A program made the translations under genes and the position numbers. From assembly GCA_016783285.1 (NCBI GenBank), contig JADHWW010000128.1:1-24157 (forward strand): DNA of 24,157 bases. Direction: 5' to 3'. Of the stretch, positions 1 through 6,964 are shown piece after piece (position 1 is the first letter of the stretch; the number at the start of each line of letters is the position of its first letter). The stretch is from Anaerolineae bacterium. Its GTDB lineage: Bacteria > Chloroflexota > Anaerolineae > B4-G1. Under the pieces are notes generated by a model. That model searched no databases, was not told the DNA's origin, and saw only the letters and a program-made list of their open reading frames with translations.

Positions 1-1712
1 ACCTCGGCGGGGCAGGTGGTAGTGCAACGGGCGCGGACCAGCGGTTGGCACGCGCCGGCCGGACAGCGTTTGTCCACGATGTGGGCGCGGAACTCGTCCT
101 CAAAGTAACGCAGCGCCGACAGCACCGGCCCCGGGGTGAGTTGCCCCAGCGCGCACAAGGCGCCAGTTTCCATCCCGGCAGCAATCTCGCGGATGGTGTC
201 CAGATCCTCCAACTTGCCCTTGCCCTCGGTGATGCGGGTCAACACCTCCAGCATGCGCTTCCCACCTATCCGGCAGGGAACGCACTTACCGCAACTCTCG
301 GCGGTGGCGAAGGTGAGGAAGAACTTGGCCAGTTCCACCATGCAGGTGTTCTCGTCCACGACGATCATCCCGCCAGAGCCCATCACCGCGCCGAGGTCCT
401 TTAGAGAGTCGAAATCCACCAGCACGTTCAGGTTCTCGACTCCGATGCACCCGCCCAGCGGCCCCCCCGTCTGCACGGCCTTGAACCTTTTTCCATTGGG
501 GATCCCGCCGCCGATGTCAAAGATGATCTTGCCCAGGGTGATGCCCATCGGCACCTCCACCAGGCCGGTGTTGTTCACATTGCCCGTAAGGGCAAAGATG
601 GCTGTGCCCGTAGATCGCCGGGTGCCGATGCCAGCGAACCAGTCGGCTCCCTTGACAATAATCTGGGGGACGTTGGCATAGGATTTGACGTTGTTGAGGT
701 TGGTCGGCTTGTCCCACAGGCCGCGCACGGCCGGGAAGGGGGGACGAGGACGCGGCTCACCACGTCGCCCCTCAATGGAGGCCAGCAGCGCCGTCTCCTC
801 GCCACACACGAAAGCGCCGGCCCCCTCCTTTATGCGCAAGTGGAAGGAAAAGTCGCTACCGAGAATGTGGTCCCCCAGGAACCCGTACTCCTCGGCCTGG
901 GCAATGGCGACCTTGAGGCGCCTGATAGCCAGGGGGTACTCGGCCCGGCAGTAGATGTACCCCTCCTGCGCGCCGATAGCGCGGCCGCAGATCGCCATCC
1001 CCTCCAACACGCTGTGGGGATCACCCTCGATGACTGAGCGATCCATGAACGCGCCCGGGTCACCCTCGTCGGCGTTACAGACCACGTACTTGACGTCGCC
1101 ACGGGCGCGGGCGGTGAACTCCCACTTCATACCGGTGAGGAAGCCGGCCCCTCCCCTCCCCCTGAGACCAGATTGTTTCACCTCATCAACGATCTCAGCG
1201 GGCGTCATCTCGGTGAGGACTTGAGCCAGGGCGGCATAGCCATCGCGGGCGATGTACTCTTTAATATTTTCCGGGTCAATGAGGCCGCAGTTGTGCAGGA
1301 CAATTCTCTCCTGGTGCGCATAGAAGGGAATCTCGTGGTAGTAAGGGACTGCCTTGTCCGTCGCAGGGTCCCGGTATAGGAGACGCTCCATGAGCCGTCC
1401 CCCGACCAGCGTCTCCTCAATCACTTCCTGCACATCGTCAACCGTGACGTGGCTGTAAAAGATGTCGTCGGGTTGGATGACCACGATGGGCCCCATCTCG
1501 CACAGGCCGTGGCAGCCCGTAAAGTCTACCTTTACATCTTCCAGATGTCGCCTCGCCACCTCCTCCCGGAGGGTATCCAATATACTCTTTGAGCCCCCGG
1601 CTGTGCAGCCGGTTCCCCGACAAACCAGCACGCGAGTCTGATACGAGCATAAGGTCTTGCGAGTCTCCTCTCGGATACGTCTCAGGTCTTCCAAGGTCTC
1701 TAGTTTCGGCAT
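1..1712 (-). CDS. nuoF: NuoF-like / bifurcating-enzyme beta subunit (HydB-type), 3' end beyond window
   Basis: FMN/NADH-binding flavoprotein subunit of a NADH-dependent soluble complex (NuoF, HoxF or HydB of bifurcating hydrogenases and formate dehydrogenases). My translation gives 570 codons open to the window edge. Residues 1-115 are a thioredoxin-like [2Fe-2S] domain (C31, C36, C67, C71). Residues 175-440 are the 51-kDa FMN/NAD fold (GLRGRGGAGF at 182-191, NADEGDPGAF at 213-222). Next come an SLBB-like segment and the [4Fe-4S] motif ESCGKCVPCR with C474, C477, C480 and C520. After CPAGAC (550-555) the last residues, RCTTTCPAE, resemble the Fer4_20 start of GltD/NfnB proteins rather than the usual HydB ferredoxin tail. 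ATG 1712 follows nuoE by 28 nt, with GAGGG 9 nt upstream. The N-terminal thioredoxin-like domain fits the HydB/HoxF type better than plain NuoF. The partner catalytic subunit is outside the window, so the complex cannot be named. Confidence 0.9.
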   Translation of the reverse strand, partial: MPKLETLEDLRRIREETRKTLCSYQTRVLVCRGTGCTAGGSKSILDTLREEVARRHLEDVKVDFTGCHGLCEMGPIVVIQPDDIFYSHVTVDDVQEVIEETLVGGRLMERLLYRDPATDKAVPYYHEIPFYAHQERIVLHNCGLIDPENIKEYIARDGYAALAQVLTEMTPAEIVDEVKQSGLRGRGGAGFLTGMKWEFTARARGDVKYVVCNADEGDPGAFMDRSVIEGDPHSVLEGMAICGRAIGAQEGYIYCRAEYPLAIRRLKVAIAQAEEYGFLGDHILGSDFSFHLRIKEGAGAFVCGEETALLASIEGRRGEPRPRPPFPAVRGLWDKPTNLNNVKSYANVPQIIVKGADWFAGIGTRRSTGTAIFALTGNVNNTGLVEVPMGITLGKIIFDIGGGIPNGKRFKAVQTGGPLGGCIGVENLNVLVDFDSLKDLGAVMGSGGMIVVDENTCMVELAKFFLTFATAESCGKCVPCRIGGKRMLEVLTRITEGKGKLEDLDTIREIAAGMETGALCALGQLTPGPVLSALRYFEDEFRAHIVDKRCPAGACQPLVRARCTTTCPAE

Positions 1713-1740
1713 TTTGATAATCCCTCGCTTCCGATAAGAT

Positions 1741-2205
1741 TCAATCCAGGTTCTTGATAATGTCCAGCATCTTTTCCGGCGTCAGCCCCCTCGCTACCCG
1801 GTCGTCAATCATAGCCGTGGGCGCCAGGGCGCAGGAGCCGAGGCAGTAGACCACTTCGTAGGTGTACTTGAGGTCAGGAGTCGTCTCGCCCGCCTTTATC
1901 TCCAATCCCCGCTCTACGGCTGCGATTATCCGGGCAGCCCCGCGCACGTGGCAGGCGGTGCCGTCACACTGCTGGATGATGTGACGGCCGCGGGGGGTCA
2001 GGTGGAACTGGGAGTAAAAGGTCGCCACGCCATAGACCTTGCTTAGCGCCACCTCCAGCCGGTCGGCGATCAACCGCAGTACTTCTGGCGGCAAATAGCC
2101 ATACACCCTCTGCGCCCTTTGCAGAACGGGGATCAGACTTCTCTTCCCCTCTCCTGCTTCCTCGACAATCTGATCAAGTTTGGTGAGATCCAAGTTTTCT
2201 TCCAC
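1741..2205 (-). CDS. nuoE: NuoE-like [2Fe-2S] thioredoxin-fold subunit (HydC/HoxE type)
   Basis: 24-kDa-type subunit that carries one [2Fe-2S] cluster and passes electrons from the FMN subunit in NADH-linked complexes. Residues 10-70 form the N-terminal helical domain (LIPVLQRAQRVYGYLPPEVL). The cluster ligands are visible as C80, C85, C121 and C125 in CDGTACHVRG and CLGSCALAPT. I chose GTG 2205 because a perfect AGGAGG lies 9 nt upstream and the resulting 154 aa is the normal family length. An upstream in-frame ATG at 2304 would add 33 unrelated residues. The gene follows a near-consensus promoter and directly precedes nuoF, so the two form a separate transcription unit downstream of hypE. 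Confidence 0.9.
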   Translation of the reverse strand: MEENLDLTKLDQIVEEAGEGKRSLIPVLQRAQRVYGYLPPEVLRLIADRLEVALSKVYGVATFYSQFHLTPRGRHIIQQCDGTACHVRGAARIIAAVERGLEIKAGETTPDLKYTYEVVYCLGSCALAPTAMIDDRVARGLTPEKMLDIIKNLD

Positions 2206-2363
2206 GAAAAGATGCCTCCTAGTTCGATAAACTCGGTGAATCCAAGATTGCTCTGAGACACAATCCTTCCCCGCTCTTTCGAGCAACAGCCATAATATGA
2301 GCACTCGACTGTAGTTGCGTCATACGACGTTGCGCCGCCCAGCAAGCGTATCTGCAAGTCCGA

Positions 2364-2392
2364 GTTATAATGTACCCAGCACCCTGTGTCAA
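2364..2392 (-). promoter_or_regulatory. sigma70-type promoter of nuoEF
   Basis: Minus-strand TTGACA (2392-2387), a 17-nt spacer and TATAAC (2369-2364). This is the best promoter match in the window. It lies 3 nt beyond the hypE stop codon and leaves a leader of about 150 nt before nuoE. I saw no strong terminator or riboswitch fold in that leader. Confidence 0.75.
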
Positions 2393-2395
2393 CAA

Positions 2396-3502
2396 TCAAC
2401 AGATGCGCGGCAGTTGCTCCCCCACCAGCATGTCGAGAATGCGACGAGCGCCCAGCGCGGTGCGCAGCACGACGCGGCCCGCATGCTCCGCCGTCACCTG
2501 CCCGATGATCGCCGCCTCCCGCCCGTACTCGTGGGCGCGCGCGGTGGCCAGCACCGCGTCGGCCGCTTCAGGGGCCACGAACGCCACCAGTTTCCCCTCG
2601 TTGGCCACGTATAGCGGATCAAGGCCCAGCAATTCGCAGGCAGCGCGCACCGCGTCCCGCACGGGGACGGCCTGCTCTTCAATCTCAATGCCCACCCCCG
2701 ACTTGCCGGCCATCTCGTTCAGCGTCGTAGCCAGGCCACCTCGCGTGGGATCGCGCAGGCAATGAATAGCCTGAATAGCCCTCACCCCTGACCCCTCTTC
2801 CCCTTCCCCCCCAAAGTTGGGGGGGACCGGGGGGGGGCGGAGAGGGGAAAGCACGTCCAGCATGGCCGCCACCAGCCCATGCAATGGCGCACAGTCGCTC
2901 GCCAGCGGCGAATCGAAGCGTAATCCTTCCCGCTGGCTCATAATGGTCATGCCGTGGTCGCCGACGGTGCCGCTGAGAATGACCACGTCGCCGGGCCGGG
3001 CCCGGTCGCCGCTGATCTCCACGCCCGCGGGCACCACACCGACCCCCGCCGTGTTGATGAACAGCCTGTCGGCTTTGCCGTGATCCACCACCTTCGTGTC
3101 CCCGGTCACGATCTGCACACCCACCGCCTGCGCGGTGGCGGCCATAGAAGCGACCACCCGCTCCAGGTCGGCCAGTTCCAACCCTTCTTCGAGGATGAAC
3201 CCGGCGCTGAGGTAAAGCGGCGTGGCCCCGCTCATCGCCAGGTCGTTGATCGTGCCACACACGGCCAACTTGCCGATGTCGCCGCCGGGGAAAAAGATGG
3301 GGCTGACGACGTAGGAATCGGTCGTGAAGGCCAGTTTCCCAGAAACCCGGTTTTTTCCGAAAAACCGGGTTTCTCCGATCACCGCCGCGTCGTCCAGTCG
3401 CGCCAGGATGGGGTTGTCAAAATGCTTCAGGAACAGATGCTCCACCAGTTCGTGGCTCAGTTGGCCGCCGGAGCCATGGGCGAGTAGGATCTTATCCGAC
3501 AT
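2396..3502 (-). CDS. hypE: HypE, thiocarboxamide dehydratase for hydrogenase CN ligand synthesis
   Basis: HypE takes the carbamoyl group from HypF on its C-terminal cysteine and dehydrates it with ATP to a thiocyanate, the cyanide donor for NiFe hydrogenase. The sequence opens MSDKILLAHGSGG, has DDAAVIG, FTTDSYVVSPIFFPGGDIG and GDTKVVD motifs of the PurM/HypE fold, LRDPTRGG, and ends in the hallmark PRIC with the acceptor cysteine last. The 368 aa is longer than most HypE. Two segments are foreign: RFFGKNRVS near residue 45, coded by a perfect hairpin at 3341-3374, and a Pro-Gly-Glu stretch (RPPPVPPNFGGEGEEGSG) near residues 218-236, coded by a G/C-rich repeat. Both keep frame and sit where HypE proteins usually have short loops. 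ATG 3502 overlaps the hypD end by 11 nt. Upstream in-frame codons to 3778 are hypD shadow. Confidence 0.95.
   Translation of the reverse strand: MSDKILLAHGSGGQLSHELVEHLFLKHFDNPILARLDDAAVIGETRFFGKNRVSGKLAFTTDSYVVSPIFFPGGDIGKLAVCGTINDLAMSGATPLYLSAGFILEEGLELADLERVVASMAATAQAVGVQIVTGDTKVVDHGKADRLFINTAGVGVVPAGVEISGDRARPGDVVILSGTVGDHGMTIMSQREGLRFDSPLASDCAPLHGLVAAMLDVLSPLRPPPVPPNFGGEGEEGSGVRAIQAIHCLRDPTRGGLATTLNEMAGKSGVGIEIEEQAVPVRDAVRAACELLGLDPLYVANEGKLVAFVAPEAADAVLATARAHEYGREAAIIGQVTAEHAGRVVLRTALGARRILDMLVGEQLPRIC
2783..2850. repeat. G/C-run hairpin repeat inside hypE
   Basis: Long C and G runs flank a short stem: seven C (2806-2812), AAAG, TT and seven G (2819-2825), followed by another G run. 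A closely similar element in the same orientation lies in hypF at 5452-5481. Both translate on the minus strand to RPPP(V/P)PPNFGGE, so the element has been accommodated in frame twice. Confidence 0.75.
3341..3374. repeat. Perfect 15-bp-stem hairpin inside hypE
   Basis: AGAAACCCGGTTTTT (3341-3355) pairs perfectly with its reverse complement (3360-3374) around a 4-nt loop. It codes for RFFGKNRVS on the minus strand. The A/T-flanked ACCCGGTTT arms look like a dispersed palindromic repeat rather than a HypE codon pattern. Confidence 0.85.
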
Positions 3503-4586
3503 CGGCCCCTCCGTACCGGTACCACGCGGCGCAGGCCCCTTCCGCTGAAACCATACAGGGCCCAATGGGGTGGGCCGGGGTGCAGACGGAGCGGAACAAG
3601 GGGCAGTCGGGCGGCTCCGCGATACCTCGCAGCACGTCGCCGCAGCGGCAGCCTTTGTGTTCGCGAGTTGGGCCGGGGTCCACGGGGAAGACGCGCGCGG
3701 CGTCGAAACGGGCGTACTCGGGGCGCAACGCCAACCCGCTGGCGGGCACGCGGCCCAGCCCGCGCCAGTCCGCTTCACCTACCTCAAAGACGCGGTGCAT
3801 GACGCCCAGGGCCGTGCGGTTCCCTTCCGGGCGGACGCTGCGGGAGTAGACGTTGGCTACCGCCGGCCGGTCATCCTCGACCATCTCCACCAGCGCGGCC
3901 ACGGCCCGCAGGATGTCCAGCGGCTCGAAGCCGGCCACGGCACAGGGGACGGAGTAGTCTCGCGGGAGGAACTCCCAGGCCCGGCTACCGATGACGACGG
4001 TCACGTGGCCGGGGCCGATGATGCCAGAAAGCCGTACTTCCCCTGCGTCGAGGATGGCGTGGGTGGCTGGCGGGGTCAACTTGTGCAGCGAAAGGACGTA
4101 GAAGTTGTCCAGGCTCTCCACCTCTGCTTGCAGGATGGATGCCGCCACGGTGGGCGCGGTGGTCTCGAAGCCGATGCCGAGGAAGATGACTGCTCGTTCG
4201 GGATGATCGCGGGCAATCTGCAGCGCGTCCAGCGTGGAGTAGACGATCCGCACATCAGCCCCTTCGGCCTTGGCGGTCTGCAGGGAGCCATGGCTGCCTG
4301 GCACCTTGAGCATGTCGCCGAAGGTGGTCAGGATCACGCCGGGTAGTTTGGCCAGGGCGATGGTGCGATCCAGGCTGGAGTTGGCGGTGACGCAGACGGG
4401 GCAGCCGGGGCCGGAGCGCAGTTCCACCGTGGGCGGTAACATCTGCCGCAGGCCGTGACGGAAGATGGCGTGGGTGTGCCCGCCGCAGAACTCCATGAAA
4501 CGCACCGGCTGCGTCGAGCGCTCCCGGATGTTCGCCAGCAGTTTTCGCGCCAACTGTGGGTCGCGAAACTCATCAAGGTACTTCAT
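3492..4586 (-). CDS. hypD: HypD, Fe(CN)2CO assembly scaffold
   Basis: HypD carries a [4Fe-4S] cluster and, with HypC, forms the scaffold on which Fe receives CN and CO. The 364 aa is the normal family length. Visible motifs are MEFCGGHTHAIFRHG, RSGPGCPVCVT, FLGIGFETTAPT, SGIIGPGHV and the C-terminal HKGCRCGDVLRG followed by further cysteines for the cluster. ATG 4586 gives MKYLDEFRD, the usual start, and overlaps hypC by 14 nt. The ORF can be read from 4610 but that adds hypC shadow. Downstream it overlaps hypE by 11 nt, so hypCDE is a tightly coupled unit driven by the promoter at 4915-4887. No abnormal insertion is visible in this gene, unlike hypE and hypF. Confidence 0.97.
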   Translation of the reverse strand: MKYLDEFRDPQLARKLLANIRERSTQPVRFMEFCGGHTHAIFRHGLRQMLPPTVELRSGPGCPVCVTANSSLDRTIALAKLPGVILTTFGDMLKVPGSHGSLQTAKAEGADVRIVYSTLDALQIARDHPERAVIFLGIGFETTAPTVAASILQAEVESLDNFYVLSLHKLTPPATHAILDAGEVRLSGIIGPGHVTVVIGSRAWEFLPRDYSVPCAVAGFEPLDILRAVAALVEMVEDDRPAVANVYSRSVRPEGNRTALGVMHRVFEVGEADWRGLGRVPASGLALRPEYARFDAARVFPVDPGPTREHKGCRCGDVLRGIAEPPDCPLFRSVCTPAHPIGPCMVSAEGACAAWYRYGGADVG

Positions 4587-4803
4587 CGTAGAACTCGGCC
4601 AGTTCCTCAAGTAACCGCAGTGTCTCCTGGGCCTCTTCTTCGTCGAGCACGCCGATGGCGAAGCCGGTGTGCACCAGCACGTAGTCGCCCACCCGCGCCT
4701 CGGGCGTGAGCGCCAGGCTGATGGTACGTTCCACCTCGCCGATTTCGGCGCGGGCGGTGGTTCCTTCGATGGATGTAATTAACGTTGGTATGGCTAGGCA
4801 CAT
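4573..4803 (-). CDS. hypC: HypC/HybG-family hydrogenase chaperone
   Basis: Small chaperone that holds the Fe(CN)2CO unit with HypD and delivers it to the large-subunit precursor. The 76-aa product starts MCLAIP; the cysteine exposed after Met removal (C2) is the essential ligand. GDYVLVHTGFAIGVLDEEEA is the conserved beta-barrel core. ATG 4803 is chosen because MCLAIP must be N-terminal; a start at 4815 would bury C2. GGAAAG lies 4 nt upstream. It follows a 108-nt gap after hypF that holds a promoter. Confidence 0.97.
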   Translation of the reverse strand: MCLAIPTLITSIEGTTARAEIGEVERTISLALTPEARVGDYVLVHTGFAIGVLDEEEAQETLRLLEELAEFYDEVP

Positions 4804-4886
4804 TGTTCTTTCCAAAGTGGATGTTATGAATCGGCCCTGAACTCTTGTAACCAGTGGACCGTATTTTTCAACTCAATTGTACGACA

Positions 4887-4915
4887 AGTATACCAGAAGA
4901 GTTGCTTTTGCTCAA
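4887..4915 (-). promoter_or_regulatory. Promoter of hypCDE with extended -10
   Basis: Minus-strand TTGAGC (4915-4910), 17-nt spacer, then TGG-TATACT (TATACT 4892-4887). The -35 overlaps the stop codon of the hypF reading frame. The string TGGTATACTTG recurs in the plus-strand promoter near 24078, which suggests a shared core promoter type in this genome. Confidence 0.7.
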
Positions 4916-5292
4916 TCTGCGGCGCAATGCGCGATCACCGCCTGGCCCAGTGAGATGCCACCGTCGTTGCACGGTACCTGTCGGTGCAACAGGACACGCA
5001 GGCCCGCCTCCTGCAATCGCGGCACGACCAGCGCCAGAAGCAGCCGGTTCTGGAAACAGCCACCGCTCAGTGCCACCGTCCGCAGCCCTGTCTCCTGGGC
5101 GATCCGCTCACACATCTCCTGCATCATCTCCGCCACGGTGACGTGGAAGCGATAGGCTATCTCCCCCACGGCCACCCCATCTCGCAGGTCGGCGAGCAGC
5201 GCGTCAAAGAGAGGACGCAGCCGGATCATCATCCCGTCTCCATCTTCCTCCACACCAAACTGATAACTCCTGATTGGGATTTGGGATTTGGG
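4912..5292 (-). pseudogene. hypF: HypF C-terminal portion in shifted frame
   Basis: Continuation of HypF after a +1 frame change at the heptad repeat 5274-5292. The translation contains RLRPLFDALLADLRDGV, FHVTVAEMMQEM and VALSGGCFQNRLLL, then CNDGGISLGQA, which are the C-terminal Kae1-like carbamoyltransferase motifs of HypF (the SGGxFQN and NDGGxxLGQ signatures). It ends at TGA 4914-4912. It might be translated on its own from ATG 5232, but it is more likely part of one hypF gene that is either out of frame in this assembly or switches frame in the cell. Confidence 0.85.
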
Positions 5293-6964
5293 CTGCCATC
5301 TCCAGTTCCACGGCTGCCTGCGCCTCGTAGGTGATGTGCTCCCGTACTCCCAGCAGCGCCGAGACGGCGTCGAACAGCCGGCCGCCGGCCGAAGTCTGTG
5401 GGCAGTTGATCCCCTTATCAACCTGCTGTTGGATGATGCGCAGTTCCTCCTCCCCCCCAAAGTTGGGGGGCGGCGGGGGGGGGCGAAGGGACGGCAACCG
5501 ACCGGTAAGGGCGTAGAGGTAACCGATGGCCAGGCGATAGGGATTGCGGATAGCCGCTTCGCCACCGGGCATGGGCAGGTACTCCAGATGGGCCGCTCGC
5601 CGGAAGCCACGGTAGTCGGCTACCAGGAACTCGCCGCCCCATAAGCGCCCGTCGCTGCCGTAGCCGGTGCCATCCCAGGCCACGCCGATGACCGGGCCGT
5701 CGTCCAGCGTCCAGCCATTGTCGGCCAGGCAACTGGCGATGTGGGCGTGGTGGTGTTGGACTGCGATTTGCGATTTGAGATTTGAGATTTGCGATTTTGC
5801 GTATTTGGTGGAGAGGTACTCTGGGTGCAGGTCGTAGGCGATGATCTCCGGCTGGATGCGGAACAACCGCTTGTAAAGTTCAATCGTGGTCTCAAAGTGC
5901 TCCAACGTCTCCAGGTTCTCCATGCTGGTCATCACCAGTGGCCGGCCCACGTCCCGCAGAAGTACGTGATGCAGCGGCGTGTAGGGGAGCATGACCCCCA
6001 GGTAGTTGCCGCGCGGAGCCACCAGTCGAGAGACATTCGACTCGGGCTTCCATGGCAGGAGCACGATGGGGCATTGGGATGAGGTCAGCAACCACTCCTC
6101 TTCCTCCGAGACCCAGCAATGTTGTTTGATTTCCTCCAACGTGGCCATCATCACTGCCAGCGGCTTGGCCGGACGCCCCTTGCGCTCCCGCAACGTGCGC
6201 ACGGTAGCCTCGTCGGTAGCGTCGCAGGCCAGGTGGAAGCCGCCCAGCCCCTTGATGGCGAGGATGGCTCCTGCTCGCAACAGGCGAGCAGCGTGGGCGA
6301 CGGCATCATCGGTTTCAGGTTCCAGCTTGAGCGGTATGGCCGTTTGGGAGTGCGGGAGTGTGGCACGGGCGATCGCGTCACTTGAGACCAACCAGACGTG
6401 TGGGCCGCAGACCGAGCAGGCGTTGGGCTGGGCGTGAAACCGCCGGTCGAGCGGGTCGTCGTACTCCGCCTGGCACTGCGGACACATGGCGAAATCCCGC
6501 ATGGTGGTCAGCGGGCGGTCGTAGGGGATGTCGGCGATGATGGTGAAACGCGGGCCGCAGTTGGTGCAGTTGGTGAACGGGTAACGATGGCGGCGGTCGG
6601 CCGGGTCCAGCAGTTCGCGCAGGCAATCGGGGCAGGTGGCAATGTCGGGGGAGATGAGTTGGTAGCGCCCTTCCTCGGTTATGCTATGGCGGATCTCGAA
6701 GGTTGTGTAACCGACCGGCGGGGCATCGGCAACCTCAATTCCCTCAATGCGTGCCAGCGGCGGAGTCTTCTCCTCCAGGTCGTGCACGAACGCCGCCAGC
6801 GGAGCCGCCGGGCCTTCAACCTCAATCTCCACCCCACCGGAGTGGTTGAGCACCCAGCCGGTCAGACCGTATTCGTGCGCCAGGCGGTAGACGAAGGGCC
6901 GGAAACCAACCCCCTGCACCACGCCGCGTACACTGAGCGTCTGCCGTATCAACCTGCCCGACAT
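5204..6964 (-). CDS. hypF: HypF carbamoyltransferase, N-terminal 586 residues (frameshifted)
   Basis: HypF converts carbamoyl phosphate to carbamoyl-AMP and loads it on HypE. In order: acylphosphatase domain (VRGVVQGVGFRPFVYRLA, residues 12-29), two zinc-finger-like CxxC pairs in CPDC/CTNC and CPQC/CSVC (about 105-180), a YrdC domain (AILAIKGLGGFHLACDATDE), and the start of the Kae1-like domain (VQHHHAHIASCLADNGW, GVAWDGTGYGSDG). Intact HypF is about 750-770 aa. Here frame 1 stops at 5204 after about 20 unrelated residues, and the true C-terminus lies in another frame at 5292-4912. Three dispersed repeats lie within: heptads coding KSQISNLKSQI at about 5762-5803, the G/C hairpin coding RPPPPPPNFGGEEEL at 5440-5490, and the heptads at the break. 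The start overlaps the preceding protease ORF by 16 nt. Confidence 0.93.
   Translation of the reverse strand: MSGRLIRQTLSVRGVVQGVGFRPFVYRLAHEYGLTGWVLNHSGGVEIEVEGPAAPLAAFVHDLEEKTPPLARIEGIEVADAPPVGYTTFEIRHSITEEGRYQLISPDIATCPDCLRELLDPADRRHRYPFTNCTNCGPRFTIIADIPYDRPLTTMRDFAMCPQCQAEYDDPLDRRFHAQPNACSVCGPHVWLVSSDAIARATLPHSQTAIPLKLEPETDDAVAHAARLLRAGAILAIKGLGGFHLACDATDEATVRTLRERKGRPAKPLAVMMATLEEIKQHCWVSEEEEWLLTSSQCPIVLLPWKPESNVSRLVAPRGNYLGVMLPYTPLHHVLLRDVGRPLVMTSMENLETLEHFETTIELYKRLFRIQPEIIAYDLHPEYLSTKYAKSQISNLKSQIAVQHHHAHIASCLADNGWTLDDGPVIGVAWDGTGYGSDGRLWGGEFLVADYRGFRRAAHLEYLPMPGGEAAIRNPYRLAIGYLYALTGRLPSLRPPPPPPNFGGEEELRIIQQQVDKGINCPQTSAGGRLFDAVSALLGVREHITYEAQAAVELEMAAQIPNPNQELSVWCGGRWRRDDDPAASSL
5274..5292. 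repeat. Heptanucleotide repeat (TTGGGAT) at hypF frame break
   Basis: Two full TTGGGAT units and a partial third. The upstream and downstream hypF frames differ by one base at this spot. A 7-nt unit equals 1 modulo 3, so loss of a single unit would restore the full HypF frame. Confidence 0.8.
5452..5481. repeat. G/C-run hairpin repeat inside hypF
   Basis: Seven C (5452-5458), AAAGTT, six G, CGG, then a run of nine G. It is nearly the same as the hypE element at 2806-2838 and reads in the same frame and orientation. Confidence 0.75.
5762..5803. repeat. Heptad repeat (TGCGATT/TGAGATT) inside hypF
   Basis: Five consecutive 7-nt units, TGCGATT or TGAGATT, coding KSQISNLKSQI just before the conserved VQHHHAH motif. 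It keeps frame here, unlike the related repeat at 5274. Confidence 0.8.

Noticed and set aside
1141..1165. C-rich stretch in nuoF as another repeat insertion
   Set aside because: It codes for the conserved FMN-binding GLRGRGGAGF motif, so the base composition is explained by the protein.
2806..2838. G-runs in hypE and hypF as functional G-quadruplex regulators
   Set aside because: The G-runs could fold as a quadruplex, but the near-identical copies in two genes are better explained as a dispersed repeat; no evidence for a regulatory role.
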